A DNA stretch of 64,000 nt. It comes from Symbiodinium kawagutii (Eukaryota > Sar > Dinophyceae > Suessiales > Symbiodiniaceae). The notes beneath the pieces are model-generated. The model saw nothing but the letters and a program-made list of their open reading frames with translations, did not search any database and was not told the origin of the DNA. The position numbers and the translations under genes were made by a program. The stretch lies in NCBI GenBank assembly GCA_009767595.1, contig VSDK01019056.1:158750-222749 (forward strand), written 5' to 3'. Of this stretch, positions 47,701-53,599 are shown in pieces. How positions within the stretch are numbered: position 1 is the stretch's first letter; every line of letters begins with the position of its first letter.

Positions 47701-50700
47701 GATCCCCATCGGAATTTCCAGGCGCCAAAGCCACTGAACTGCCACCACGTGGTCCTGCAAAAGAGGCGACATAGCTATCTTTGATGATGCTGTTCGCCTG
47801 AACGCGCAATTCATTCAGCATGCTATCCAAGCCTTCGTTTCTTGCAGCTGACCGGCCCATTTGAGCGGGTCCTATATCGCCAGCCTGTGCCATTGAGGCT
47901 ACCATAGTTTCCATCCGCGACACCACCCCCCACTGTCTTCGAGTGAGTTGCTGATGCCGCGAAAGTTCACGAGGGCAAACCGCAGGGCAATTCATGCGCA
48001 ACCATGACAAAACGAGGATGAGCAGGTTGACAGCTTTTTGCTGATTCATCTTCTCAGGCTCCACACGATGTCCAGGGTTGCCAGCAAGGAACCATTGGTT
48101 GTAAGCAGCTGGCATGGGCCACAAGTGCGAGGCTGTTCCCACAGCTTCGTGTGGGTCGTTGTGCACATAAGAGCGCAAAGAAGCGGAAAACTTTGTCCCA
48201 GAGCTCAACACCCATCTGGTTAAAGAGCTCCACAACCTCAAAACGTTGCAAACTGGCGCCTGTGCACCAGGTACCCGAGGTGGTTCACTGACCTCAGGCA
48301 GCGCCTCTGAATTCTCTGGGATCATGCTGAAGCCGTGGATGCCGGTTCCTTGACATCCTTCTCTTCCGTGGTTCCTCCCTTTCCTTTTCCCTTTGCTTTT
48401 GACTTGGCCTTCGCTTTTGGCTGCGAAGGGTTGTCCTCCGTGGTCTTTGCTGCAGTGCGAGCCAGAGTGCCCGAGAGCTTCGCCTTCTTCTCGTTGAAAT
48501 CGGCAAGATCTCGCACCTTGGAGATCATCAGGTCGACCCACCAAGGGTCCACAAGTTTTGTATGTGGAAGTTCCCAGGCGGCCGGCGCAGAGTGAGCCAT
48601 GAAACTCGTCATTGGCGGCGGCGGTTCCAAACTCAGCTCGCTGGCAAGGAGCCAGCTTCCTGCATCGCAGGACTGCTGATCTAGGGCGCAGACTGCGAGC
48701 GCAGTCCTCGCCCTGGCTTCCTCCACCCGCCCCATACGGAGCGCGTCCCAGATACCTCCCAGTGACCAAGCTGCACGGATCGTGGCAGGATAATATTGTA
48801 TTCGACTCCTGTGCTCGATCCAACCTCTGGCGCTGATCACAGCTTGATGCATCCCCGGCTGCATTGAGGACTGTTCCCAATCTTCTTGCAACCGCTGCTC
48901 GATGCTGGAGTAGATCAACTTTGGGTTGGTCTTCAAGAGGCGTTGAAGAGCAAGAAGACAAGAAGCCTTGCTTCGACCGCTGCCCGTTGCTCCAGAAACT
49001 TCCTTGGCATACCCATACTCGGCGCGGTCGAGGATGCTCTCGAGCTCCTTGTCTTTCTTGATCACTCGTCCCTGCTTCATCTCTTTCACCAGCTTTGTCA
49101 GGGCTACCACTGCACTGGCCATGGGGTCGGCAGACCCAGAACCTCTTCCAGCTTGTCCTCCTTGCTGCAACGCCTCCAAGCCCTCGTCTTCGCTCGAGAC
49201 TTCCTCTGGTTCGGCAGGGGGCTGAGTTCCTGCGGCTTGAGCTGGCAAGCCCATAGCTAAAGCCATGTCGTTCAAGGCAGCGGGGCTGACACCACTTTGA
49301 AGCGCCAATTGCGCTACAGCTGGATCTACTCCTCCAGGATGTTGCATGACTCCTCGAGGCTTTGCCGCCACGGGGGGAGGTCGCTTGGAAGCAACCGCTT
49401 GCTGCTGCTGCAATCGCAACATGCCTTCGTGCACTTGCTTGATCATCTCTTCCATAGCGGAGACTCGTTGTCCTAGGGGAACTTCTCCATGTGGGTAGCC
49501 ATTCGGCTGTCCGCTGTCTGCAGTTGCAAATAAAGGTGAAATGGTCTTGAGCAGCGGCCACCAAAGCAGCACTGAAGGGCAGCTTCATGTTGCCCACTTC
49601 GTCGACAGGAAAATGATGATCGGCTTGTCCTTCGTCGATGACTCCATGATCTTCGTAGTCTGGCTGCAGAAGACCAAGCCAGACTTTTGTGTCTGGAGTG
49701 GCTGAAGGAGTAAACCGGTCCCCGACATTGCAGCATGGGACCAACACTCCAATGACCTTTTGAAGACATTCGGAAGCTATCTTTCTCTTCTTCTGTTTGT
49801 GCCAGACACTCTCAGGCACTGCAACTAAGATCTTGCCGTCGACTTCGGCGATGGCAACACACACGCAGGAAGGAAAACCGGGAAGGGAAAGGACACCACA
49901 CTCGTACTCGTCGTCTACCACCTCAGAGCTCACCACCAAGTGAGCACGGAAGTCGAAGGGGGCAGGGCCTTCCTGCTCCTCCTCCACTTCCTCCAGATTC
50001 ATCGAAGTCTGGTGAGAGCTTCCGGCACGTTGAGGCCGGCAGCCACCACAGCGATGCGAGCTTCCGCTTTTGAGGGGAAGCCAACAAACACACTATCACC
50101 TAGATCACCCAAGGGGCCAGCACAAAGATTTTTGACCTCTCTAAAAGTATGGCAAACTTTTGGGGGATTGAAACGATTTTCGTGGCGGTCCTTTGCCACG
50201 ATGTAGACCCTGCTGGCCAGATTCACTGAGTCTCGACCAGAGTTGCCACGGAGCTCGCCTTGCAGAGCTCGCTTGATCCAAGCCCCAGTGCCCTGCGCCA
50301 CAGAGACGCGATGCTCAGAGAGATCCGCACCTGTCGAAGCAGCCGCGGTGGTGTGGGGGTGTTGGTCAGCAGGAGGGTTGGTCACCACCTCAAAGTCAAC
50401 CTCTTGAGGGGGCCCAGCCAGATAACCAGTAGTGCCCTCTAAACCAGCAACCCGGTTCTCGAGAGCAGAAAGTCGAAGTTCAGCAATGGTAACCAATGCA
50501 GAATCAAAATCAGCTTGCGATACCCCACCACTCATGCAAGCTTGCACAAAGGTTCCCCTTGGTGAGAATGCAGCTTGGTCCGAACCCAAATGCGCCAGCT
50601 CTGTCGGAGCAGGTGCACAGTTTCCAGCAACGGGCCCAGCAGCAGTCCTATAGCCACACCCACGGCGCAGCTGTAGATATCCAGGTCCCCAAGATGGAGA

Positions 50701-52369
50701 TTTGCCAGATCCAACTCTGGACAGACCGGGCACTGGAAGCTGAGGTCCGGGGCGGTGCCCAGTTCAGATAGCAGCTTGAATAGCAACGCTGATAGCGAAC
50801 CAGTAGTAGCCCCACTTATGGCAGCAACCGAACGGTCCATACGAGGGGCCCCTTGATCCCAGATTGCTTGAGGATTGGTAAATGCATGAGAGGACATTAA
50901 CCACTAATAATGGTTAATAGAACCTTGGTGGTTCATCATAGTTATTAGTTGGATCACCAACAATGGTTAGTAGTTCTTGTATGAACTCACCAAGTTTCTC
51001 TGCGATCTTCTGCAGGTCGTCGTCCGCTATGAAGTGTGTCCGGTGCGCCTCAAAAATCTTCAGAGTTTGTTCCTGCAAGGGCCAAGTGCCTTGAAAAAAA
51101 CCGACGCTTAGTGAGTTACTCAGTAAACGCTTGCAAGTTCTTGGGGTTGAAACAAAACTGCTGGTGGGCTCTCTTCAAAAGTGCTCCAGTCCAAGAATGT
51201 GTGGCATTTCCTAAGCTTCAAGTCAAGGGGTCCGCTGGTCTCTAATGTCCATTCATGTCCATTCATGTCCATTGATGTCTGTGTATCCCAGATCTTGCCA
51301 CTCCGTCCTTACCCTTGGTGGCGTTCAATCGGTACGCCAGGACTCCCTCGGAAGGCCATGGTTCTTCCGAATGCGTCAACAGTGGAGGAAGACATTTTCC
51401 TTGGCCTACTCCCTGCGACATCACGAAGCCTTGGAGCGCTACACAGTCAGAAATCGGCGAAGAAAGGTACAACCGAGAAGAGATAACAAGAGTCTGACAA
51501 TGTCTCATGACGTGAAGAGTTGGAGGTGCCGGAAAAGCAAGAAGGCTAATCCAACAGCCTGCTCTCCTACTTGCAGCATTTGGCATTCTTCCTTTCTAAG
51601 CACAATTCCAAACTGATCTGACCATGACTTTACCATTGCCTTCGGCTCCGTTGAGCAGGGTCAGTTGTATCTGCATCATGGCATAGACTTGATGAGCGCA
51701 ATGTTCAAGAAGGAACAGGTTCTTGGCCAAATCTAATCAGCCAAGTAACTGCCAGAATTGCCTGAAAAGAACCAATCTTCCAGAACGAGCCACCCTCCAA
51801 GATTCACGCCAGCACCTGCGGGCGATCAGTGAAACCAGTCCAAGATTCACATGTTCAATCTGACATGATGAAAGTGTTGGCTAATCAATCAGCCTTTCGG
51901 CATTTCGTAGAGCGTTGTGAACTCATCGTTGGAGACTGTGCCATTCATAACACTTTGACGAAAACTTGTGCCAATAGCACAAGCAGACACAAAGGCCACC
52001 GATGTCACAGCAATCCACTTCACGTGTTTCCTCAGCTGCTTCAAACTGGTGATGGCTCGTGCTTGAGGGAAGTGCATCAGGTGGTGCCGCTCCAAGAAAT
52101 GGAGCAACAAAAAGTTGTCTCGTGCTTCATGCTACTGGTTGGTAGCTTTCAACACCACAGAGCATCAGTAGACAAATCTAAACCAAGCACTGACTCAAAA
52201 AAATGCGACCGAGAGGAAGGGGATTCACATCATGTCTCACTTCGTAGCGTTTGCAGAGGCAGACTCGGCCAAGCTTCCAATGTCTGACCGGGGCGACCTG
52301 GTCGTCACTGCTGTCGCTCTCGAGGCCATCAATGCACTTCTGAAGACTCACAAGTTCCTCCTCTGCCAT
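38564..52369 (-). CDS. GH5 (cellulase/exo-1,3-beta-glucanase-like) membrane-anchored glycosidase, 11 exons
   Basis: Eleven exons joined by eye give one frame of 1653 nt (550 codons plus TGA). Residues about 49-64 form a signal-anchor segment after a short acidic N-terminus (MAEEELVSL). The GH5 hallmarks follow in the right order: VNLGGWLVLEDW (93-104), AVIRLPLTW, VIFDLHAFPGG, the acid/base Glu323 in LTLMNEP, VADVHWY, the nucleophile Glu458 in VSVTEFSAGT, and FFWTWKMPFGPNFEAGWSLK near the C-terminus. The family cleaves beta-glucans; substrate here (cellulose-like or beta-1,3-glucan) is inferred. Donors are GC, GA or GT and all acceptors AG, as in dinoflagellates. Intron 5 is about 10.35 kb and holds a retrotransposon. 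The exon 8/9 junction has an alternative (exon 8 ending 39569, exon 9 starting 39151) that also keeps frame. Confidence 0.85.
38827..38875 (-). CDS. GH5 gene exon 10
   Basis: Micro-exon of 49 nt, acceptor GTAGCAG, donor CAA|GTGAAC. Encodes YACHNSQLLRAFIEEQ, which fills the gap between the nucleophile and C-terminal motifs in phase. Confidence 0.8.
39004..39137 (-). CDS. GH5 gene exon 9 (catalytic nucleophile)
   Basis: Acceptor CACTGCAG (or TAG at 39152). Encodes LRQLFGEAQVSVTEFSAGTF. Donor CCAG|GC. Confidence 0.85.
39451..39540. repeat. 12-bp GGTCTCACTATG minisatellite in intron 8
   Basis: Seven imperfect units directly after exon 8. On the coding strand each unit reads GTGAGACC-TAG-like, so the repeat multiplies donor-like GTGAG words. 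Confidence 0.85.
39534..39684 (-). CDS. GH5 gene exon 8
   Basis: Acceptor TCTCCAG. Encodes VPWFLQTFTKEEQKTWAVAD then VHWYVAWSNGDCDG. Donor ACAA|GTGAGACC, or an earlier GC donor at 39569. Confidence 0.8.
39868..40036 (-). CDS. GH5 gene exon 7 (catalytic acid/base)
   Basis: Acceptor GAACAG|GT. Encodes LTLMNEPAHTNAW and onward to LYVNLIETAF. Donor TCTGA|GTCCCT. Confidence 0.9.
40218..40636 (-). CDS. GH5 gene exon 6
   Basis: Acceptor GATTTCTTCAG. Encodes TGIAVIRLPLTWAAFADALA through HGLQVIFDLHAFPGGSQDGT and VWPNRPVFW. Donor CAAG|GCACGC. The longest exon (419 nt), and the junction with exon 5 recreates the expected LGETGIAVIR sequence. Confidence 0.9.
40749..41360 (+). repeat. Left arm of long inverted repeat
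   Basis: About 610 bp that reappears inverted at 42434-43012, roughly 88% identical by eye. It carries an open frame on the plus strand (LLQGLQALLEQLTVAQPEQQ, SRPKNLLQALKTLVSRHARN) resembling a dinoflagellate retroelement ORF fragment that I cannot name. Confidence 0.85.
41045..41563 (+). CDS. Open frame in left inverted-repeat arm, fragment
   Basis: 172-codon plus-strand frame homologous to the first third of the 42030-42716 frame, then divergent. Probably a truncated copy. Confidence 0.35.
   Translation: MPKLSNVVNQTGLSSLQTELTQVFARSGLRGGSLLQGLQALLEQLTVAQPEQQLYDDVVDLVESRPKNLLQALKTLVSRHARNQVWKDSAAPRARPASRQVTLANRPARTSPKIPSSPASHPLAQAGPAGSGPREGWPLGWVDSYGKTCHGLCPGHSHGALSSGARKLELLR
42030..42716 (-). 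CDS. Open frame in the inverted repeat, unknown retroelement-like protein
   Basis: A 228-codon frame starts in the right arm and continues into the spacer. The N-terminal third is duplicated in the left arm with amino-acid conservation (VESRPKNLLQALKTLVSRHA in both). No RT, nuclease or zinc-knuckle motif is visible. Likely a gag-like or accessory fragment of another element. Confidence 0.4.
   Translation of the reverse strand: MPSLQMELMQVFARSGGLHGSSLLQGLQALLEQTTVAQPEQQLYGDLVGLVESRPKNLLQALKTLVSRHARNQVWKDSAAPRARPASRQVTLANIAATHKSPPDEEGRRQVTYKKSQNTSQQGGAWHSRKDDWRRATGKAIGFPADAIHIGNHLAVFPALVMADSNSLKRWLLSVECAPPSCALEQKRRCGSQSPHAAPPTSELPVLLSGFPLIDATQAHGTLLLASR
42434..43012 (-). repeat. Right arm of long inverted repeat
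   Basis: Reverse-complement partner of the left arm, with the same frame on the minus strand (LLQGLQALLEQTTVAQPEQQ). The arms enclose about 1.07 kb. Confidence 0.85.
43111..43266 (-). repeat. Terminal repeat B2
   Basis: Copy of B1 that forms the 3' end of the element, followed by host-like TAATGATAAGAGATAAT sequence. Confidence 0.95.
43288..43327 (-). repeat. Internal repeat A2
   Basis: Second copy of the A segment, directly between B1 and B2. It repeats the beginning of ORF1 but with a stop (AATCCTTAAG) at the tenth codon. Confidence 0.9.
43328..43482 (-). repeat. Terminal repeat B1
   Basis: About 155 bp, nearly identical to B2 (one deletion and a few substitutions). Starts 20 bp after the polyprotein stop. 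Confidence 0.95.
43503..46001 (-). CDS. Element methyltransferase-like and tyrosine recombinase domains
   Basis: Open from 46001 to TAA 43503, continuous with RNase H through a -1 shift. Residues are counted from codon 45818. A C5-cytosine-methyltransferase-like domain has motif I YLDLYSGKAGVAKQV (188-202), motif IV GAAPECGSFSRA with Cys250, and a motif VI-like WAENPDGSFLW. A Pro/Arg-rich linker contains RVGEALHPGP. The tyrosine recombinase has Arg590 (GMEGIARIGEV), a Lys-rich beta hairpin (KVRKPKTLRRSKG), box II with Arg693 (TPGSVRGGGA, lacking the usual His) and the candidate nucleophile Tyr725 (TLESYLQE). The recombinase would integrate circular cDNA. Whether the methyltransferase is active is unknown. 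Confidence 0.8.
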   Translation of the reverse strand, partial: LKSSLAVHIGCGLYGNFGFVPSLANVADDPTRDQKIRDPVQPVPCWWGEACRGDFLGLDAWLDSLGFSPVQVAQLPPKLSSPVDATAFSSQLLKPLREVQKPERLARFDQELKDEHLPAHSFLTEFVSQPVPKAIELTREHNQEPESQTKTQEEKPEGRNEPRPSNSVASKRVAPPKEKKVTKLTAAISPSSQELPVAEPPVLQCHENRNSPVLSAKARELLARLPACQFLCPGGNRASRQIAWERRGYLDLYSGKAGVAKQVSRRWQVWSLTFDFTHGPGQDLLEETTQKLIIELIQEGAFWGVGAAPECGSFSRAVTPAVRDREHPYGKPGITMNMQKKVERGNQHGQFVLKVLLLCKKLDLPYWAENPDGSFLWLLPEWLDSGLALHHQSFRFDMCRFKTPWRKRARVATSTSLAGVRWLCQGGHSHQVLRGRSAFHQACWTHVAQVYPRALTVKLAIAMGKSAELASARTTSSSPADCAFVGGLRVGEALHPGPRRRVRGGPLRNPQGLLRAPLVGGVTAQLQQRLWTKFEAWLASSLQEETIPQVFVCAPLVVQILRRYALHLYQNGGRLYEVRHLFVLAQQKYPLLRPAMSPAWALVSQWEEFQPVCHRKPLPEVLYRAMVSLALSWGWLRFAGCLVIGMEGIARIGEVLAAHRLDLVLPMDTFDQVESVLFLKVRKPKTLRRSKGRVQHLRIENREAVQLIQQIFGGLAEFLPLFPLSPSSFRSRWEKLLDALEVPQAARPTPGSVRGGGAIMAYKRGEVISNLLWRMRLVSQMTLESYLQELSAENFLVTLPEGTKLKIRLAACLFSQSLQSLGKATPVLKRVP
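45998..47614 (-). CDS. Element reverse transcriptase and RNase H
   Basis: Positions are counted from the Met at 47614. Reverse transcriptase motifs: fingers KDRLIVDARPAN (85-96), motif A around Asp132 (SGTDLRDYYYCF), motif B LSTLAMGDCNAVELGQ, motif C VIDD (Asp235-Asp236, a variant of the common F/YxDD). RNase H follows with Asp399 (LTDAS), Glu492 (NLLELESI) and Asp517 (SDSQV). The frame hits TAA at 45998, but a -1 shift at 46001 restores ANVADDPTR, the usual C-terminal RNase H motif. Together these are the RT-RH of a DIRS-group element, which copies RNA to DNA and removes the template. Confidence 0.85.
   Translation of the reverse strand: MPEFDPTKYLDGIHQEVYADPVKLAKSPDAAGDKPPRVRVHATPTNAKALLHFLDQHHRLRIVPKNSVRASRACGAFALTKDEAKDRLIVDARPANELEDTLRSWCSTLGSVQALCQIELDASQDLYLSGTDLRDYYYCFKVSSARSTRNCLKLPLSGEQASQYKCFDRSLLLQGHTCFYPCLSTLAMGDCNAVELGQRSHVELAVQHRIFSPYEMLTAQGRAPRGRTAAGIVIDDLVIAEQLPKGSDPGISDGVRRLRSMCEVYIQEGLLPHPKKTFEGELSADFWGATVDGKLGHVRPNLHRVIPLMDLTSRTARLGYATVGLMEVLAGSWVAVLQIRRRLLSLLDAVYAVQRGRERDDVIQLSPSLREELWVLVMIAPAVVVDLRAESIPEIFLTDASSNKKASVRTRVPKVVAKEIQRRCLARGTWGRLLSPWKSWLRMHEELMVEDELPEGVPLVSHPLWLMLAQNLEYTLNHCVGVANKRHMNLLELESILEAKRRLALRRGSCRYLVRSDSQVALAAVVKGRSSSPRLNKL
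47627..48325 (-). CDS. Element ORF4, N-terminal segment of the polyprotein
   Basis: From ATG 48325 (MIPENSEALPEVSEPPRVPG). Two opposite single-base shifts near 48250 and 48175 put the middle (FEVVELFNQMGVELWDKVFR) in another frame before the frame returns at HNDPHEAVGTASHLWPMPAA. The segment ends SQGTPIMAKEVEPHRL, then TGA at 47627. The following RT sequence is in the same frame only five codons later, so the TGA is an internal nonsense or readthrough codon. Confidence 0.6.
   Translation of the reverse strand: MIPENSEALPEVSEPPRVPGAQAPVCNVLRLWSSLTRWVLSSGTKFSASLRSYVHNDPHEAVGTASHLWPMPAAYNQWFLAGNPGHRVEPEKMNQQKAVNLLILVLSWLRMNCPAVCPRELSRHQQLTRRQWGVVSRMETMVASMAQAGDIGPAQMGRSAARNEGLDSMLNELRVQANSIIKDSYVASFAGPRGGSSVALAPGNSDGDLGHVVGKLSQGTPIMAKEVEPHRL
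48322..50002 (-). CDS. Element ORF3: gag-like protein, one frameshift
   Basis: Starts at ATG 50002 (MNLEEVEEEQEGPAPFDFRA). After about 150 codons the coding frame shifts by one base at roughly 49500-49560 and continues (YPHGEVPLGQRVSAMEEMIK) to TGA 48322. Features: acidic start, a Gln-rich coiled coil (LRLQQQQ), a helical capsid-like middle and a very basic tail (AKAKSKAKGKGKGG) suited to RNA binding. No CCHC knuckle. Its stop overlaps the next start as ATGA (48325-48322). The gag role is inferred from position and composition. Confidence 0.6.
49999..50535 (-). CDS. Element ORF2: small protein of unknown function
   Basis: 178 codons from the ATG at 50535, starting MSGGVSQADFDSALVTIAEL with a short predicted coiled coil (LRLSALENRVAGLEG). 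The C-terminal half (RVYIVAKDRHENRFNPPKVC and GDSVFVGFPSKAEARIAVVA) resembles a small alpha/beta domain and could bind nucleic acid (inference). The open frame extends upstream to 50733, but the ATGA overlap with ORF1 favours 50535. Ends in a TGA overlapping the ATG of ORF3. Confidence 0.6.
   Translation of the reverse strand: MSGGVSQADFDSALVTIAELRLSALENRVAGLEGTTGYLAGPPQEVDFEVVTNPPADQHPHTTAAASTGADLSEHRVSVAQGTGAWIKRALQGELRGNSGRDSVNLASRVYIVAKDRHENRFNPPKVCHTFREVKNLCAGPLGDLGDSVFVGFPSKAEARIAVVAAGLNVPEALTRLR
50532..50897 (-). CDS. Element ORF1: small CPVC membrane protein
   Basis: 121 codons. A CPVC motif (residues 56-59) precedes a hydrophobic segment (about 73-92, SCAVGVAIGLLLGPLLETV) and a basic tail, suggesting one membrane span with a metal- or redox-type Cys pair. 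The first ATG coincides with the terminal ATG of the element; the next Met (residue 20) is an alternative start. Its TGA overlaps the ATG of ORF2 (ATGA at 50535-50532). Similar small ORFs at this position are, to my memory, typical of dinoflagellate YR elements. Function unknown. Confidence 0.6.
   Translation of the reverse strand: MSSHAFTNPQAIWDQGAPRMDRSVAAISGATTGSLSALLFKLLSELGTAPDLSFQCPVCPELDLANLHLGDLDIYSCAVGVAIGLLLGPLLETVHLLRQSWRIWVRTKLHSHQGEPLCKLA
50858..50897 (-). repeat. Terminal repeat A1
   Basis: 40 bp matching A2 with two mismatches (GGATTGGTAAATGCATGAGA core on plus). Forms the 5' end of the element. Confidence 0.9.
50987..51072 (-). CDS. GH5 gene exon 5
   Basis: Acceptor TTGCAG. 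Encodes EQTLKIFEAHRTHFIADDDL and QKIAEKLG. Donor GGTGA|GTTCAT, phase 2. It lies 89 bp upstream (in gene orientation) of the retrotransposon end. Confidence 0.8.
51308..51429 (-). CDS. GH5 gene exon 4
   Basis: Encodes GFVMSQGVGQGKCLPPLLTH then SEEPWPSEGVLAYRLNATKG. The 3' border is ambiguous: AAG|GACGGA (GA donor, keeps frame, preferred) or a GT five bases earlier, which would break frame. Confidence 0.7.
51430..51761 (-). other. GH5 intron 3
   Basis: 332 bp, GC donor and AG acceptor. No embedded feature seen. Confidence 0.6.
51762..51815 (-). CDS. GH5 gene exon 3 (GGWL motif)
   Basis: Acceptor GCAG|GT. Encodes AGVNLGGWLVLEDWFFS, the start of the GH5 barrel. Donor TCAG|GC. Confidence 0.85.
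51894..52061 (-). CDS. GH5 gene exon 2 (membrane anchor)
   Basis: Acceptor CTCAAG|CA. Encodes KHVKWIAVTSVAFVSACAIG, a basic-flanked hydrophobic helix, then a linker with an NGT sequon. Donor AAAG|GC, phase 1. Confidence 0.75.
52270..52369 (-). CDS. GH5 gene exon 1
   Basis: Start ATG at 52369. 33 codons plus one base, donor CTTG|GC. The acidic cytoplasmic-type N-terminus ends VRHWKL. Confidence 0.65.
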
Positions 52370-52439
52370 TGGTGCGGCACACCCTTGTTCTGATCGATCT
52401 ACTGGTCAAACGCAAAAAGCTTAGAGCCAGAAACAGCAG

Positions 52440-53590
52440 AAACTCATCGGTTCCTCAAGACTTCGCGATGCCATGTTTCTTTCCCGACAATATTCTCAAC
52501 AGAGATCCACCGCACTGAGGGAACTGGCCAGCTCCAAACCCAAGGGAGATGGCTGCCTAGGTCGTTGCGATGACGTTCTCTTCATTGTTTGAAACACGTG
52601 TCGATGGAGCAGCGACCATGTGCGGAAGAAACTGCTCACGGGGAGAAGAAACACAGTGTTCAATGTGCGAAGCCAAACGCAATTGTTTATCCGAGGAATG
52701 CCGAAAAAGCACCCAACCTATCCTCACCTGTTCAATTGGATGGTTGGATTCGATGAAGAAGCGTTGAAGCTGCGAGTGTTTCAGCCATTGCTCTGATCGA
52801 CACCACTGAGTTCAAATCGACCCTAGACGCCATCTCAAAGGAAGACCTGAGATGCAGCACAGCCTGCCTGACTTGATGATGGCTAACGATGAATACCAAC
52901 GATGAACAATTGTGGAAATAATGACCATTGATACTACGGATACTAATGATTAATGATTGTCAAATATGGAAAATAGTCGTTGACACGAGTCAATTGCTGA
53001 ATATGGCCGGTGCTGCCTCGGTTTGTCAGTTGCTTGGTCCACAAGCTCGGCCGAAAAAAGCATCTCGCAGCCACGACTGAGAGAGCGGCCACTCATCAAC
53101 CGTGGAGCTGTGCATCTTTGAGGAACGATCTCCTGGGGCCATACCCTGCGTCGATCCATGGAATCCGTGACTCTTTCTGGGCATCACACGGCAATGTCGT
53201 AGAGCTGGCTGATAGACCTAGCGGTATCTCGCATGGGAACGAGTCAGAACTCCATGCTAGCAGCGAGGCAGTTGTGTGACAAGATTAGGCAAATGAAATG
53301 AAACCTCGAAGATGATCTTCTGCTAACATCCGCTGTCCAACCAGGTTGACATGCTTTGTGTCAGCGATCAGTAGGGCCCCGAGCACTTCTGCAAACGGAG
53401 CGAGAGAAATGTTCCAATTCCTTTGCCTCCAAAAGGCAACTGGCTGAAGTCTTTGATCGAAGCAGTGGTGTTCTGTCAAAATTCCAAGCGCAAATTTCCG
53501 TCTCCATTCATATTGACCACTTCACGACCCAATTACAGCATGCTTAGGCAGTCGTGAAATCACGCGAGGTATTCGCTTGAAGCTGCAGGA
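52440..53590. other. No supported gene
   Basis: Unique sequence upstream of the GH5 start, with AATGATTAATGATTG words around 52880-52960. The trans-splicing acceptor expected upstream of a dinoflagellate mRNA could be the TTTGACCAG or nearby AG just before 52369, but this is not provable here. Confidence 0.3.
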
Positions 53591-53599
53591 AACTGCAAG

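Larger units (their letters stand above)
43108..50897 (-). mobile_element. DIRS/Ngaro-like tyrosine-recombinase retrotransposon with methyltransferase domain
   Basis: A complete element about 7.8 kb long, in minus orientation inside intron 5 of the GH5 gene. Its ends show the split direct repeat arrangement of Ngaro/PAT-type YR elements: A1 (50858-50897), ORFs, B1 (43328-43482), A2 (43288-43327), B2 (43111-43266). ATG (CAT on plus) is shared by the 5' end, the B1/A2 junction and the 3' end, and there is no longer target duplication, as expected for recombinase-mediated insertion. Coding content in order: CPVC/membrane protein, small protein, gag-like protein, then RT-RNase H-methyltransferase-tyrosine recombinase. 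One in-frame TGA and about four single-base frameshifts show slight decay. Related elements are known to be abundant in dinoflagellates. Confidence 0.9.

Noticed and set aside
48322..49500. Uninterrupted 791-codon minus frame (47627-50002) taken as one protein
   Set aside because: Its middle third is a low-complexity Ser/Arg shadow. The gag-like frame there is a different one ending at 48322.
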